11,185 bases of DNA from positions 1-11,185 of the forward strand of contig CAZRXG010000071.1 of assembly GCA_964603985.1 (NCBI GenBank), given 5' to 3'. Below, piece by piece: positions 1-6,261 of the stretch; the stretch's first letter is position 1, and each line of letters opens with the position of its first letter. The position numbers were made by a program, and so were the translations under genes. Under the pieces are notes generated by a model, which was given only the letters and a program-made list of their open reading frames with translations, ran no database searches and was not told the origin of the DNA. The stretch comes from CAZRXG01 sp964603985 (GTDB lineage Bacteria; Chloroflexota; Anaerolineae; Aggregatilineales; UBA3940).

Positions 1-55
1 TGTCCGGTTTCTCCCCTCCCCCCAGCGCCGTCAGGCGCGGAATGTGGGGGAGGGG
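1..55. repeat. Dispersed palindromic (REP-like) repeat, copy 1
   Basis: This 55-bp element recurs at 11073-11127 in the same orientation with two mismatches (positions 8 and 24). It is a nested palindrome. The outer arms CCCCTCCCCC (13-22) and GGGGGAGGGG (46-55) are perfect 10-bp complements. The inner arms GCGCC (25-29) and GGCGC (34-38) enclose the loop GTCA. C/G-rich nested palindromes of this kind are typical of extragenic REP/BIME-like repeats. No transposase lies next to it. It starts at the window edge, so its left limit is unknown. It could also act as a bidirectional mRNA 3' end for an upstream gene outside the window. Confidence 0.85.
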
Positions 56-70
56 TTCGGGGGTGGGGGG
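46..70 (+). other. Putative G-quadruplex motif overlapping repeat copy 1
   Basis: Four G runs of 5, 4, 5 and 6 bases (46-50, 52-55, 59-63, 65-70) are separated by loops of 1, 3 and 1 bases. This is a textbook intramolecular G-quadruplex pattern with very short loops. It lies about 95 bp upstream of the MetE-like start codon, so it could affect transcription or replication there. The pattern is seen directly; folding in the cell is inference. Confidence 0.55.
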
Positions 71-150
71 AAAATGATGGGCCACTTCTGGCGATCCGCG
101 CCGTTGGCTGGTAAGCTATCTGCCTACCGGAGCAGCTCTCAGCACACACC

Positions 151-156
151 GGGAGG
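151..156 (+). promoter_or_regulatory. Ribosome binding site deciding the MetE-like gene start
   Basis: GGGAGG lies 7 nt before the ATG at 164. The earlier in-frame ATG at 44 falls inside the palindromic repeat and has no comparable site, so 164 is preferred. Confidence 0.75.
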
Positions 157-163
157 CACCGCG

Positions 164-1207
164 ATGGATTTTGAGCCGCATTTCCTGACCACGCACGTTG
201 GCAGTCTGCCCCACAACGGGGAGGGCGTGCCGTATGGCGTCCTCGCCTCTCTGGATCTGCCCGCCTGGCCGCAGTTGGTTAACCGCGTGTTCCTGGAGAG
301 CATGTGGGTGCAGTACAGCGCCGGGATGCCCGGCGCGGTGCTCGACCGGGCCAACGAGAAGCTCACCTTCGACACCGCCAACGACCTCACGCCCGCGCTG
401 GAGGCGTTCTACGAGCGCTACCTGGCCGAAGATGTCGCCTCGTTCAGCCTGAGCGAAGATTACGCCGCCGGGTTCCACGCCATGCTCGACGTGCTGCGCG
501 GTACGTCTGGCCGGTGGGCCAAGGGACAGGTCACCGGGCCGGTCAGCTTCGGCCTGACTGCCGTCGATCAAGATTTGCGCTCGGTCCTGTACCACGACCT
601 GCTGGCCGACGCCATCGTCAAACACACCGCGCTGGGTGCCCGCTGGCAGGTGCGTCGGCTGAAACAACTACGCCCCAACGTCATGATCTTCGTCGACGAG
701 CCGTACATGGCATCCTTCGGCTCGGCCTATGTCAGCCTGAGCCGCGAGCAGGTGATCACCATGCTCGACGAGGTGTTTGACGCCATTCACGAGGAGGGCG
801 CGCTGGCGGGTGTGCACTGCTGCGGCAACACCGACTGGTCGGTGCTGCTGGCGACGACCGTCGACGTGCTCAACATCGACGCCTTCGACTACCTGGAGAG
901 CCTGTCGCTCTATCCGGCGGAGCTGCGCGCCTTTCTGGACCGGGGCGGCGTCGTGGCATGGGGCATCGTACCCAACGACGAGCGGGTCAACGGCGTGACG
1001 CCCGAATCGCTCGCCCGCCGTCTGCGCGAGGGATTTGCATTGATCGCCGGCAAGGCGGCGCGGCGCGGCATCGACATCGACTCGCAGGCGTTCGAGGCTC
1101 GCAGCCTGATCACACCCCGCTGCGGGCTAGGCCCGGCAACGGTGCCCATCGCCGACCGGGCGCTGGAACTCCTGGCCCCCACCGCCGCGGCCCTGCGGGG
1201 CGGGTGA
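164..1207 (+). CDS. MetE/UroD-superfamily protein (stand-alone cobalamin-independent methionine synthase C-terminal-like)
   Basis: The product is 347 residues and soluble, about the size of one TIM-barrel catalytic domain. It opens with TTHVGSLPH (residues 9-17), the N-terminal signature of the MetE catalytic domain family. It has VDEP at 177-180, HCCGN at 218-222 and TPRCGL near 318-323. In MetE-type methyltransferases these positions supply the zinc that activates the thiol substrate: His218, Cys220 and Cys320 are the probable ligands. The position matching the glutamate ligand of E. coli MetE appears to be Asp239. The folate-binding N-terminal half of full MetE is absent, so the methyl donor may be a corrinoid protein or a small methylated compound, and the acceptor is unproven. 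An upstream in-frame ATG at 44 is rejected because its extra 40 codons cross a repeat. The gene is separated from nuoA by a promoter-bearing spacer, so a functional link to complex I is unlikely. Family assignment is firm; the reaction is not. Confidence 0.85.
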   Translation: MDFEPHFLTTHVGSLPHNGEGVPYGVLASLDLPAWPQLVNRVFLESMWVQYSAGMPGAVLDRANEKLTFDTANDLTPALEAFYERYLAEDVASFSLSEDYAAGFHAMLDVLRGTSGRWAKGQVTGPVSFGLTAVDQDLRSVLYHDLLADAIVKHTALGARWQVRRLKQLRPNVMIFVDEPYMASFGSAYVSLSREQVITMLDEVFDAIHEEGALAGVHCCGNTDWSVLLATTVDVLNIDAFDYLESLSLYPAELRAFLDRGGVVAWGIVPNDERVNGVTPESLARRLREGFALIAGKAARRGIDIDSQAFEARSLITPRCGLGPATVPIADRALELLAPTAAALRGG

Positions 1208-1250
1208 GGCCGGGGTTCGTCGGCTGCCCGAATAAGGGACTTTGTGACCT

Positions 1251-1279
1251 TTGCCTTCTCGATTCCCGGATGCTATACT
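1251..1279 (+). promoter_or_regulatory. Predicted sigma-70-type promoter with extended -10, upstream of nuoA
   Basis: The -35 box TTGCCT (1251-1256) matches TTGACA at 4 of 6 positions. A 17-bp spacer separates it from the -10 box TATACT (1274-1279), which matches TATAAT at 5 of 6. TG at 1271-1272 sits one base before the -10, making it an extended -10. Transcription would begin near 1286, leaving a leader of about 90 nt before nuoA. The spacing and the local AT-rich patch within a GC-rich region support the call. No operator is recognised. Confidence 0.65.
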
Positions 1280-1358
1280 CATGCGGGTGGCTTGCGCGCG
1301 AATAGTACCTGAGTATCAACCGGCAGCAGGTAATGCGTCCCCATCGACCTGGAAGTGC

Positions 1359-1366
1359 GGGAGGAG
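1359..1366 (+). promoter_or_regulatory. Ribosome binding site deciding the nuoA start
   Basis: GGGAGGAG ends 9 nt before the GTG at 1376. The alternative in-frame GTG at 1355 lies upstream of this site and would place it inside the coding region, so 1376 is preferred. Confidence 0.7.
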
Positions 1367-1375
1367 ATTGGCCCT

Positions 1376-1729
1376 GTGAGTGAGTGGACTTTCATCGCGC
1401 TGCTCTTCATTATCTCGTTTGCCCTGCCCGGTGTCCCGATCATGGCTGGCCGATTTCTTGGCCCCCGCAAGCCCGACCCCATCAAGAACAGCACCTACGA
1501 ATGCGGCGTCGAGACGGTCGGCGACACCTGGGTGCAATTCAAGGTACAGTACTACATTTTCGCGCTTGTTTTCCTGGTCTTCGATATCGAGGTGGTGTTC
1601 CTGTATCCCTGGGCGGTGGCCTACAACCGCCTGCCGCTCTTCGGGGTGGTGGCCGGTATTGTCTTCATCGTGACCCTGGCCGAGGCGTTGGTCTACGCCT
1701 GGCGAAAGGGCGCTCTTGAATGGGTTTGA
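1376..1729 (+). CDS. nuoA: NADH-quinone oxidoreductase subunit A
   Basis: The product is a 117-residue membrane protein, the usual size of NuoA, with three hydrophobic segments (about residues 5-25, 58-80 and 88-108). The family signature is intact: YECG at 41-44 in the long cytoplasmic loop that contacts the quinone site, then YYIFAL, FDIE at 69-72 and PWA at 78-80. The acidic pair Asp70/Glu72 corresponds to the conserved carboxylates near the E-channel entrance. NuoA packs against NuoH and NuoJ at the junction of the membrane and peripheral arms. GTG at 1376 is chosen as start because of the GGGAGGAG site before it; GTG at 1355 would add seven residues. In most genomes nuoA is followed by nuoB, C and D. 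Here it is followed by an intrinsic terminator and then nuoH. Confidence 0.95.
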   Translation: MSEWTFIALLFIISFALPGVPIMAGRFLGPRKPDPIKNSTYECGVETVGDTWVQFKVQYYIFALVFLVFDIEVVFLYPWAVAYNRLPLFGVVAGIVFIVTLAEALVYAWRKGALEWV

Positions 1730-1748
1730 AGCGGCATAGCGCACCCGG

Positions 1749-1778
1749 GCTGACAACCGGTCGGTTGTCGGCTTTTTT
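1749..1778 (+). terminator. Rho-independent terminator between nuoA and nuoH
   Basis: A 10-bp stem (1749-1758 with 1763-1772, one G-T wobble, otherwise perfect) closes a 4-base loop GGTC and is followed directly by six T residues (1773-1778). This is a classical intrinsic terminator, placed 19 bp after the nuoA stop and 43 bp before nuoH. It would end or attenuate transcription from the nuoA promoter, so nuoH onward needs read-through, regulated antitermination, or a promoter not recognised here. Confidence 0.85.
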
Positions 1779-1821
1779 GTGATGCCACCCGCACGCCGGG
1801 CAGTATGGGGAGTATGGTTGC

Positions 1822-3081
1822 ATGGCAGATGTCTTTTCTACCCTCCGTGATTTTCTGGTCAACTGGCTGACTGGCCTGGGCGTCGGCCCGGTCGTGGTGG
1901 ACGGCATCGTCAAAGGTCTGGGGGCCTTGCTGGTCGCCAGCTTCGTGCTCCTGCTGTTGATCTTCAACATCTGGTTTGAGCGCAAGATCGTCGGGCGTAT
2001 GCAGGATCGCATCGGCCCCAACCGGGTCGGCCCCTGGGGCATCTTCCAGACGGTCGCCGACCTCTTGAAGCTGCTCACCAAGGAGATCATCATCCCCACC
2101 GGTGCCGACCTGATCCCCTTCATGCTGGCCCCGGTTATCTCGGTCGCCAGCGTGGTGCTGATCTGGGCTGTCGTGCCCTTCACCGGGACGGCCATCGGCA
2201 CCAACGTCAGCATCGGCGCGCTGTACTTCGTCGCGGTCAGTTCGCTGGGCATCATGGCGGTCCTGCTGGCCGGGTGGAGCAGCAACAACAAATACGCCCT
2301 GCTGGGAGCCTTCCGCGCGGTGGCGATGCTGGTCAGCTACGAGGTGCCCATTATCCTGACGCTGCTGATCCCGGTCATGCTCACCGGCAGCATGCGTATG
2401 AACGACATCGTCGCGTCGCAGCGTATCGCCTACGGCTTCGCCATGCCGCTGGCCGCGCTGATCTTCTACATCGCCAGCCTGGCCGAGGTCGGGCGGACGC
2501 CCTTTGACCTGCTGGAAGCCGAGTCCGAGATCGTGGCAGGCTACCACGTCGAGTACAGCGGCTTCGCCTTCGCCATGTTCTACGCCGCCGAGTTCGCGCA
2601 CGCGTTTACCATCTCCGCACTGACGGCGACGCTGTTCCTGGGTGGCTGGCGCGGCCCCGGCGTCGAGCAGTACCCCACGCTGGGCGTTATCTATTTTGCC
2701 CTCAAGACCTTCGCTATCTACTTCTTCAACGTGTGGGGGCGTGGAACGCTGCCGCGTGTGCGCATCGACCACACCATGTCCTTCTGCTGGAAGTTTCTGG
2801 TGCCACTGGCGCTGATCCTGCTGGTGCTGTCCGCCCTTGTCGATAAGCTCGCCCAGGGATTGGTGCCCGGCTACCTGGACTATCTGGCCGCATCCGGCTG
2901 GATCGATCAGTTGGTCGGGATGCTGCCGCGCGCAGGCATCCTGCTGATCGTGAACATCGTGGTTGGCGCGCTGGCCGTGGGGTGGATCGCGGCACTGGGC
3001 CACCGCGAGCGCAGGCGGCTTGAGGCCGCCGGGCAGGCGACGGCGACAATTGAGTCCGGGGCCGCGCAGCAGGCGCGCTGA
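1822..3081 (+). CDS. nuoH: NADH-quinone oxidoreductase subunit H, C-terminally extended
   Basis: NuoH forms the quinone-binding chamber with NuoB and NuoD and the start of the proton path. Visible hallmarks are ERKIVGRMQDRIGPNRVGP (residues 53-71), the cytoplasmic loop after TM1, and EVGRTPFDLLEAESE (222-236), the charged loop with invariant acidic residues at the quinone site. The usual C-terminal motif, with RVRIDH near 312-317 and the following WKFLVPLAL helix, is also present. The protein has 419 residues, well over the roughly 325-350 usual for the family. The excess is at the C-terminus: a loop, a further hydrophobic segment (about 370-392), and a charged tail beginning HRERRR. GGGGAG at 1807-1812, 9 nt before the ATG, supports the start. 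It follows the terminator after nuoA and lies 14 bp before nuoJ. The nuoI gene often found next to it is absent. Confidence 0.95.
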   Translation: MADVFSTLRDFLVNWLTGLGVGPVVVDGIVKGLGALLVASFVLLLLIFNIWFERKIVGRMQDRIGPNRVGPWGIFQTVADLLKLLTKEIIIPTGADLIPFMLAPVISVASVVLIWAVVPFTGTAIGTNVSIGALYFVAVSSLGIMAVLLAGWSSNNKYALLGAFRAVAMLVSYEVPIILTLLIPVMLTGSMRMNDIVASQRIAYGFAMPLAALIFYIASLAEVGRTPFDLLEAESEIVAGYHVEYSGFAFAMFYAAEFAHAFTISALTATLFLGGWRGPGVEQYPTLGVIYFALKTFAIYFFNVWGRGTLPRVRIDHTMSFCWKFLVPLALILLVLSALVDKLAQGLVPGYLDYLAASGWIDQLVGMLPRAGILLIVNIVVGALAVGWIAALGHRERRRLEAAGQATATIESGAAQQAR

Positions 3082-3095
3082 GCAGAGGTGAGCCG

Positions 3096-3596
3096 ATGAC
3101 GATCACACCACTTACGATTACCTTCGCGGTCATGACGGTTTTCGCCCTGGGGGGCGGCCTGGGCGTCGTGACCACGCGCAACATGGTGCACGCCGCCCTT
3201 TACCTGGTGCTGTCGCTGTTCGGCGTCGCCGGGCTGTACGTTCTGCTGGAGGCCCCCTTCCTGGCTGCGGTGCAGGTGCTGGTCTACATGGGGGCCATCG
3301 CGGTGCTGATCACGATCACCATCATGGTCACGCGCCGCGTGATGAGCCTGGAGGAGAGCCTCATCCGCAGTTGGCCGGTGGCCGCCGTGATCGCGCTTCT
3401 GGTCGCGACGACGCTCGGCTTTGTCATCCTGGGCCGGTTCGAGGGGCTGTCACCGGTGGCCGGTGTGCCGCCCGACAACGTCGCCGAGCTGGGCCGGGCG
3501 CTGGCCGATCACCAGGCATTTCTGCTGCCCTTCGAGGTGGCCTCGGTGCTGCTGCTGGCTGCGCTGATCGGCAGCATCTTCGTCGCACGCGACTAA
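3096..3596 (+). CDS. nuoJ: NADH-quinone oxidoreductase subunit J
   Basis: This 166-residue protein has about five transmembrane segments, as expected for NuoJ. The conserved region RNMVHAALYLVLSLFG (28-43), then GLYVLLEAPFLAAVQVLVY (46-64) and MGAIAVLI, is the family core. It includes the TM3 stretch that bears the pi-bulge linked to proton transfer in complex I structures. The last helix runs from about LPFEVASVLLLAALIG (144-159) to the C-terminal ARD. NuoJ sits between NuoA/H and NuoK in the membrane arm. AGGTGA at 3086-3091 precedes the ATG by 4 nt. The gaps of 14 bp from nuoH and 26 bp to nuoK indicate one transcript. Confidence 0.93.
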   Translation: MTITPLTITFAVMTVFALGGGLGVVTTRNMVHAALYLVLSLFGVAGLYVLLEAPFLAAVQVLVYMGAIAVLITITIMVTRRVMSLEESLIRSWPVAAVIALLVATTLGFVILGRFEGLSPVAGVPPDNVAELGRALADHQAFLLPFEVASVLLLAALIGSIFVARD

Positions 3597-3622
3597 GCGC
3601 ACACGCATCGGAGAGACGGGTC

Positions 3623-3931
3623 ATGATTCCTCTGCACTGGTTTTTGCTGGTGGCCGCCGGGATGTTCTCCCTGGGTGTCTACGGCGTCCTCGCCCGGCGC
3701 AACGCGGTCGCCATCCTGATGAGCATCGAGCTGATGCTCAACGCCGCCAACCTGAACCTGGTCGCCTTCTGGCGCTACCTCGCGCCGGAGTCGCTTAACG
3801 GGCTGACGTTCGCCATCGTTGTCTTTGCGGTGGCGGCTGCCGAGGCGGCGGTCGGGCTGGCACTGATCATCTCGATCTACCGCAACCGCGAGACCGTCGT
3901 GGCCGAAGACATCAACGTGCTCAAGTGGTAG
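3623..3931 (+). CDS. nuoK: NADH-quinone oxidoreductase subunit K
   Basis: The 102-residue product has three transmembrane helices, typical for NuoK. The two buried glutamates that carry protons from the E-channel to the antiporter-like subunits are present: Glu36 in SIELMLNAANLN (34-45) and Glu74 in AAAEAAVGLAL (71-81), matching Glu36 and Glu72 of E. coli. The start ATG at 3623 is supported by GGAGAG at 3610-3615, 7 nt upstream. The frame is open for about 250 bases before this ATG, but that part lies within nuoJ and does not resemble any Nuo protein. The stop is 12 bp before nuoL, consistent with one operon. NuoK links NuoJ to NuoN in the arm. Confidence 0.95.
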   Translation: MIPLHWFLLVAAGMFSLGVYGVLARRNAVAILMSIELMLNAANLNLVAFWRYLAPESLNGLTFAIVVFAVAAAEAAVGLALIISIYRNRETVVAEDINVLKW

Positions 3932-3943
3932 CCGGGGGTATCT

Positions 3944-6190
3944 ATGAACCTTGGACTGCTGGCCTTACTCATCCCGGTGCCGCCGCTGGTGGCGTTCTTT
4001 GCCATCCTGCTGTTCACGCGCCACAACAAGGCGCTCAGCGACATTGTCTCGGTCGGCGCCATCCTGCTGACCTGGGTGATGGCTATCATCGTGCTGGTCG
4101 GCGCGCTCACCACGCCGCACCTGGGCGAGCACCCCTTCCAGGCCAATTTTCTATGGCTGCCTCTCGGCGACTCACCGGAGACGAGCCTCCGGATCGGCGC
4201 GCTGGTCGATCCACTGGGCGCAGTGATGCTGTTCTTCGTGCCCCTCACCGCATCAATGATCTTCATCTACAGCACCGGCTACATGGCTACCGGCCACTAC
4301 TGGACCGAAGTCAAGGGCGAACCAATCCTCGACGGCGCGGTCGTCGACGAGGCCGGGCGCTACTTAGTCCACTTCGACGCCTCTGCCTGGAAGGCACGCT
4401 TCATGGCCTTCATCGCGCTTTTCGCGGGCGGCATGCTGATTTTGAGCATCGCCGACAACCTGCTGCTGCTGTTCATCGGCTGGGAGATCATGGGTCTGTG
4501 CAGCTACGCCCTGATCGGCTTCTGGCACAACCGCGTCTATCCCAACCAGCCGGAGCGCATCACGCCGGTCGGCGGGGGCATCAAGGCTTTCATGACCACC
4601 CGCGTGGCCGACGTGGTGATGCTGCTCGGCCTGGTCTGGCTGTACAGCTACACCGGCACGCTCAACTTCCGCGACATCCTCTACAACGAGGAAGTGCTGA
4701 ACGCGCTCGGCAGTACGGCGGCCCTGCCCAACCTGATCGGCTACGATGTCTACCTGCCAGTGGGGGCGGCGATCGGTCTGCTGCTCTTCGCCGGTACGGT
4801 CGGCAAGAGCGCCCAATTTCCACTGCACACCTGGCTGCCCGACGCGATGGAAGGCCCGACGCCCGTCAGCGCCATGATCCACGCCGCGACGATGGTTTCC
4901 GCCGGTGTGTACCTGATCATCCGCATGTTCCCCCTGATCACCGTCGGCTGGCACGGGCACGGCTTCACACTGCCCATGCAGGTGGTGGCCTTCGTCGGCG
5001 CGTTCACCGCGCTCTTCTCGGCGACCATCGCCGTCGCCCAGCGCGACATCAAGAAGGTGCTGGCCTATTCAACCATCAGCCAGCTTGGCTACATGGTCGC
5101 GGCGGTCGGCATCGGCGCATACGTCGCCGCCGCTTTTCATCTGGTGACCCACGCTATTTTCAAGGCACTGTTGTTTATGGGTAGCGGCTCGGTCATCCAC
5201 GCCGTCGAGCACGGTGAGCAGCACGCCCACCATCACGGCCACCATTTCCCGATTGACTTCGACGCCCAGGACATGTTTAACATGGGCGGCCTGTGGCAGC
5301 GCATCCCCGTCACCGCCTGGACGTTCCTGATCGGCGGGCTGGCGCTGAGCGGCTTCCCACTGGTGACGGCTGGCTTCTGGAGCAAGGACGAGATCCTGGC
5401 CGACGCCTGGGCGCACGCACCGGGCATCTTCTGGGTCCTGGCTACGGCTGCCTTCCTGACCGCCTTCTACACCATGCGGCAGATCGGCCTGACCTTCGCC
5501 GGGGAGCCTCGCAACCACGCCGCCGAGGAGGCCACCCAGGCCGACTGGCGCATGAACCTGCCGCTGGTCATCCTGGCCTTCTTCGCCATCTTCGCCGGGT
5601 ACGTCGGCGTGCACGAAGGATTTCCCATCCTGGGCAGGCTGCTGGGCAGCAACCCATTCCACCACTTCGTCGGCGGGACGCTGCTGGAGCACCCTGAGAC
5701 CCTGCCCTTCGACTTCACGCCGCTGCTGATGTCCATCGCGGTGGCGCTGGGCGGGCTGCTGGTCGGCTGGCTGGTCTACGTGCGTAAGCCGCTGGCCGCC
5801 GGGCAGGCCGATCCACTCAAGAAGGTGCTCGGCCCGATCTACACCCTGCTGGAGAACAAGTACTACTTCGACGAGTTATACGACCTGATCTTCGTCCGCC
5901 CGGCGCAGTGGTTCGCCGAGCGGGTCGCCTACCTGCTGATCGACCGGGGCATCATCGACGGCTTCCTGCACTTCGTTGCCCGCTCAACCGAGTGGCTGGC
6001 CTTCCGCAACAAGGACTTCGACACCTACATCGTCAACAGCGCGGGCGACGGCGTCGCGGAGGGCCTGGGCAATCTGGGCGACTCATTCAAGTATGTTCAA
6101 TCGGGCCGCGTGCAGCAATACCTGACGGTTGCCATCGCCGGGGTGCTGCTGCTGGCGGGCGTGTTCGTGTGGGCCTTATTCTTACGTTGA
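3944..6190 (+). CDS. nuoL: NADH-quinone oxidoreductase subunit L with extended lateral helix
   Basis: NuoL is the distal antiporter-like pump; its C-terminal amphipathic helix runs along the other pump subunits. Core motifs are GWEIMGLCSYALIGFW (179-194, with the TM5 Glu181), KSAQFPLHTWLPDAMEG (288-304, with the TM7 Lys288), then SAMIHAATMVSAGVYLI and RDIKKVLAYSTISQLGYM. At 748 residues it is far longer than E. coli NuoL (613). I see three expansions. One is a loop of about 25-30 residues between TM3 and TM4 (about 119-147). The second is a His-rich insertion with seven His at 423-434. The third is in the lateral-helix region: from FDELYD (642) to the C-terminus there are 107 residues, against about 73 in E. 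coli. The extra piece is about 683-710, before the anchoring last helix (about 728-747). A longer lateral helix fits the second NuoM encoded downstream. The start is 12 bp after nuoK, with GGGGG at 3934-3938 as a weak binding site. Confidence 0.95.
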   Translation: MNLGLLALLIPVPPLVAFFAILLFTRHNKALSDIVSVGAILLTWVMAIIVLVGALTTPHLGEHPFQANFLWLPLGDSPETSLRIGALVDPLGAVMLFFVPLTASMIFIYSTGYMATGHYWTEVKGEPILDGAVVDEAGRYLVHFDASAWKARFMAFIALFAGGMLILSIADNLLLLFIGWEIMGLCSYALIGFWHNRVYPNQPERITPVGGGIKAFMTTRVADVVMLLGLVWLYSYTGTLNFRDILYNEEVLNALGSTAALPNLIGYDVYLPVGAAIGLLLFAGTVGKSAQFPLHTWLPDAMEGPTPVSAMIHAATMVSAGVYLIIRMFPLITVGWHGHGFTLPMQVVAFVGAFTALFSATIAVAQRDIKKVLAYSTISQLGYMVAAVGIGAYVAAAFHLVTHAIFKALLFMGSGSVIHAVEHGEQHAHHHGHHFPIDFDAQDMFNMGGLWQRIPVTAWTFLIGGLALSGFPLVTAGFWSKDEILADAWAHAPGIFWVLATAAFLTAFYTMRQIGLTFAGEPRNHAAEEATQADWRMNLPLVILAFFAIFAGYVGVHEGFPILGRLLGSNPFHHFVGGTLLEHPETLPFDFTPLLMSIAVALGGLLVGWLVYVRKPLAAGQADPLKKVLGPIYTLLENKYYFDELYDLIFVRPAQWFAERVAYLLIDRGIIDGFLHFVARSTEWLAFRNKDFDTYIVNSAGDGVAEGLGNLGDSFKYVQSGRVQQYLTVAIAGVLLLAGVFVWALFLR

Positions 6191-6200
6191 TGGCGTATGG

Positions 6201-6242
6201 CTGATAACTGACGGCTGATAGCTGACGACTGATAGCTGACCG
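6201..6242 (+). repeat. Heptameric tandem repeat (CTGAYNN x6) between nuoL and nuoM
   Basis: Six consecutive 7-bp units follow the pattern CTGAYNN: CTGATAA, CTGACGG, CTGATAG, CTGACGA, CTGATAG, CTGACCG. They can also be read as three 14-bp units. A partial unit, CTGCCGA, follows at 6243-6249 and runs into the nuoM ribosome binding site. Every unit holds TGA, and because 7 is not a multiple of 3 the stops fall in all three frames. It resembles the short tandem heptamer repeats known from cyanobacteria and other bacteria. A role in mRNA stability or in uncoupling translation is speculation. Confidence 0.85.
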
Positions 6243-6261
6243 CTGCCGAGGAAAACCCTCT

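Larger units (their letters stand above)
1208..1375 (+). other. Intergenic spacer between MetE-like gene and nuoA
   Basis: This 168-bp spacer holds the proposed nuo promoter (1251-1279), then about 95 nt of leader up to the nuoA GTG. No strong hairpin followed by a T run is visible after the MetE-like stop, so the end of that transcript is not marked by an obvious intrinsic terminator. No reading frame worth calling is present. Confidence 0.6.

Noticed and set aside
86..130. Promoter for the MetE-like gene
   Set aside because: TTGGCT at 104-109 is a fair -35, but no acceptable -10 lies 16-18 bp downstream; too weak to call.
44..163. N-terminal 40-codon extension of the MetE-like gene from ATG at 44
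   Set aside because: It begins inside the palindromic repeat, has a low-complexity start, and lacks a ribosome binding site; ATG 164 has GGGAGG 7 nt upstream and begins just before the family motif.
1208..1250. Terminator after the MetE-like gene
   Set aside because: Only a 4-bp stem with a 12-base loop is visible and no T run follows.
1355..1375. GTG at 1355 as nuoA start
   Set aside because: The good Shine-Dalgarno site (1359-1366) lies downstream of it and serves GTG 1376; the seven extra residues match nothing in NuoA.
1693..3003. Long antisense reading frame (436 residues) opposite nuoH
   Set aside because: Composition is rich in Asp, Gln, Gly, His and Arg, typical of the shadow frame of a GC-rich membrane protein gene; it resembles no family and fully overlaps nuoH.
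3925..5184. 419-residue + frame overlapping nuoL
   Set aside because: Shadow frame of nuoL; no family resemblance.
6201..6249. CRISPR array
   Set aside because: Units are 7 bp with no spacers; this is a simple tandem repeat.
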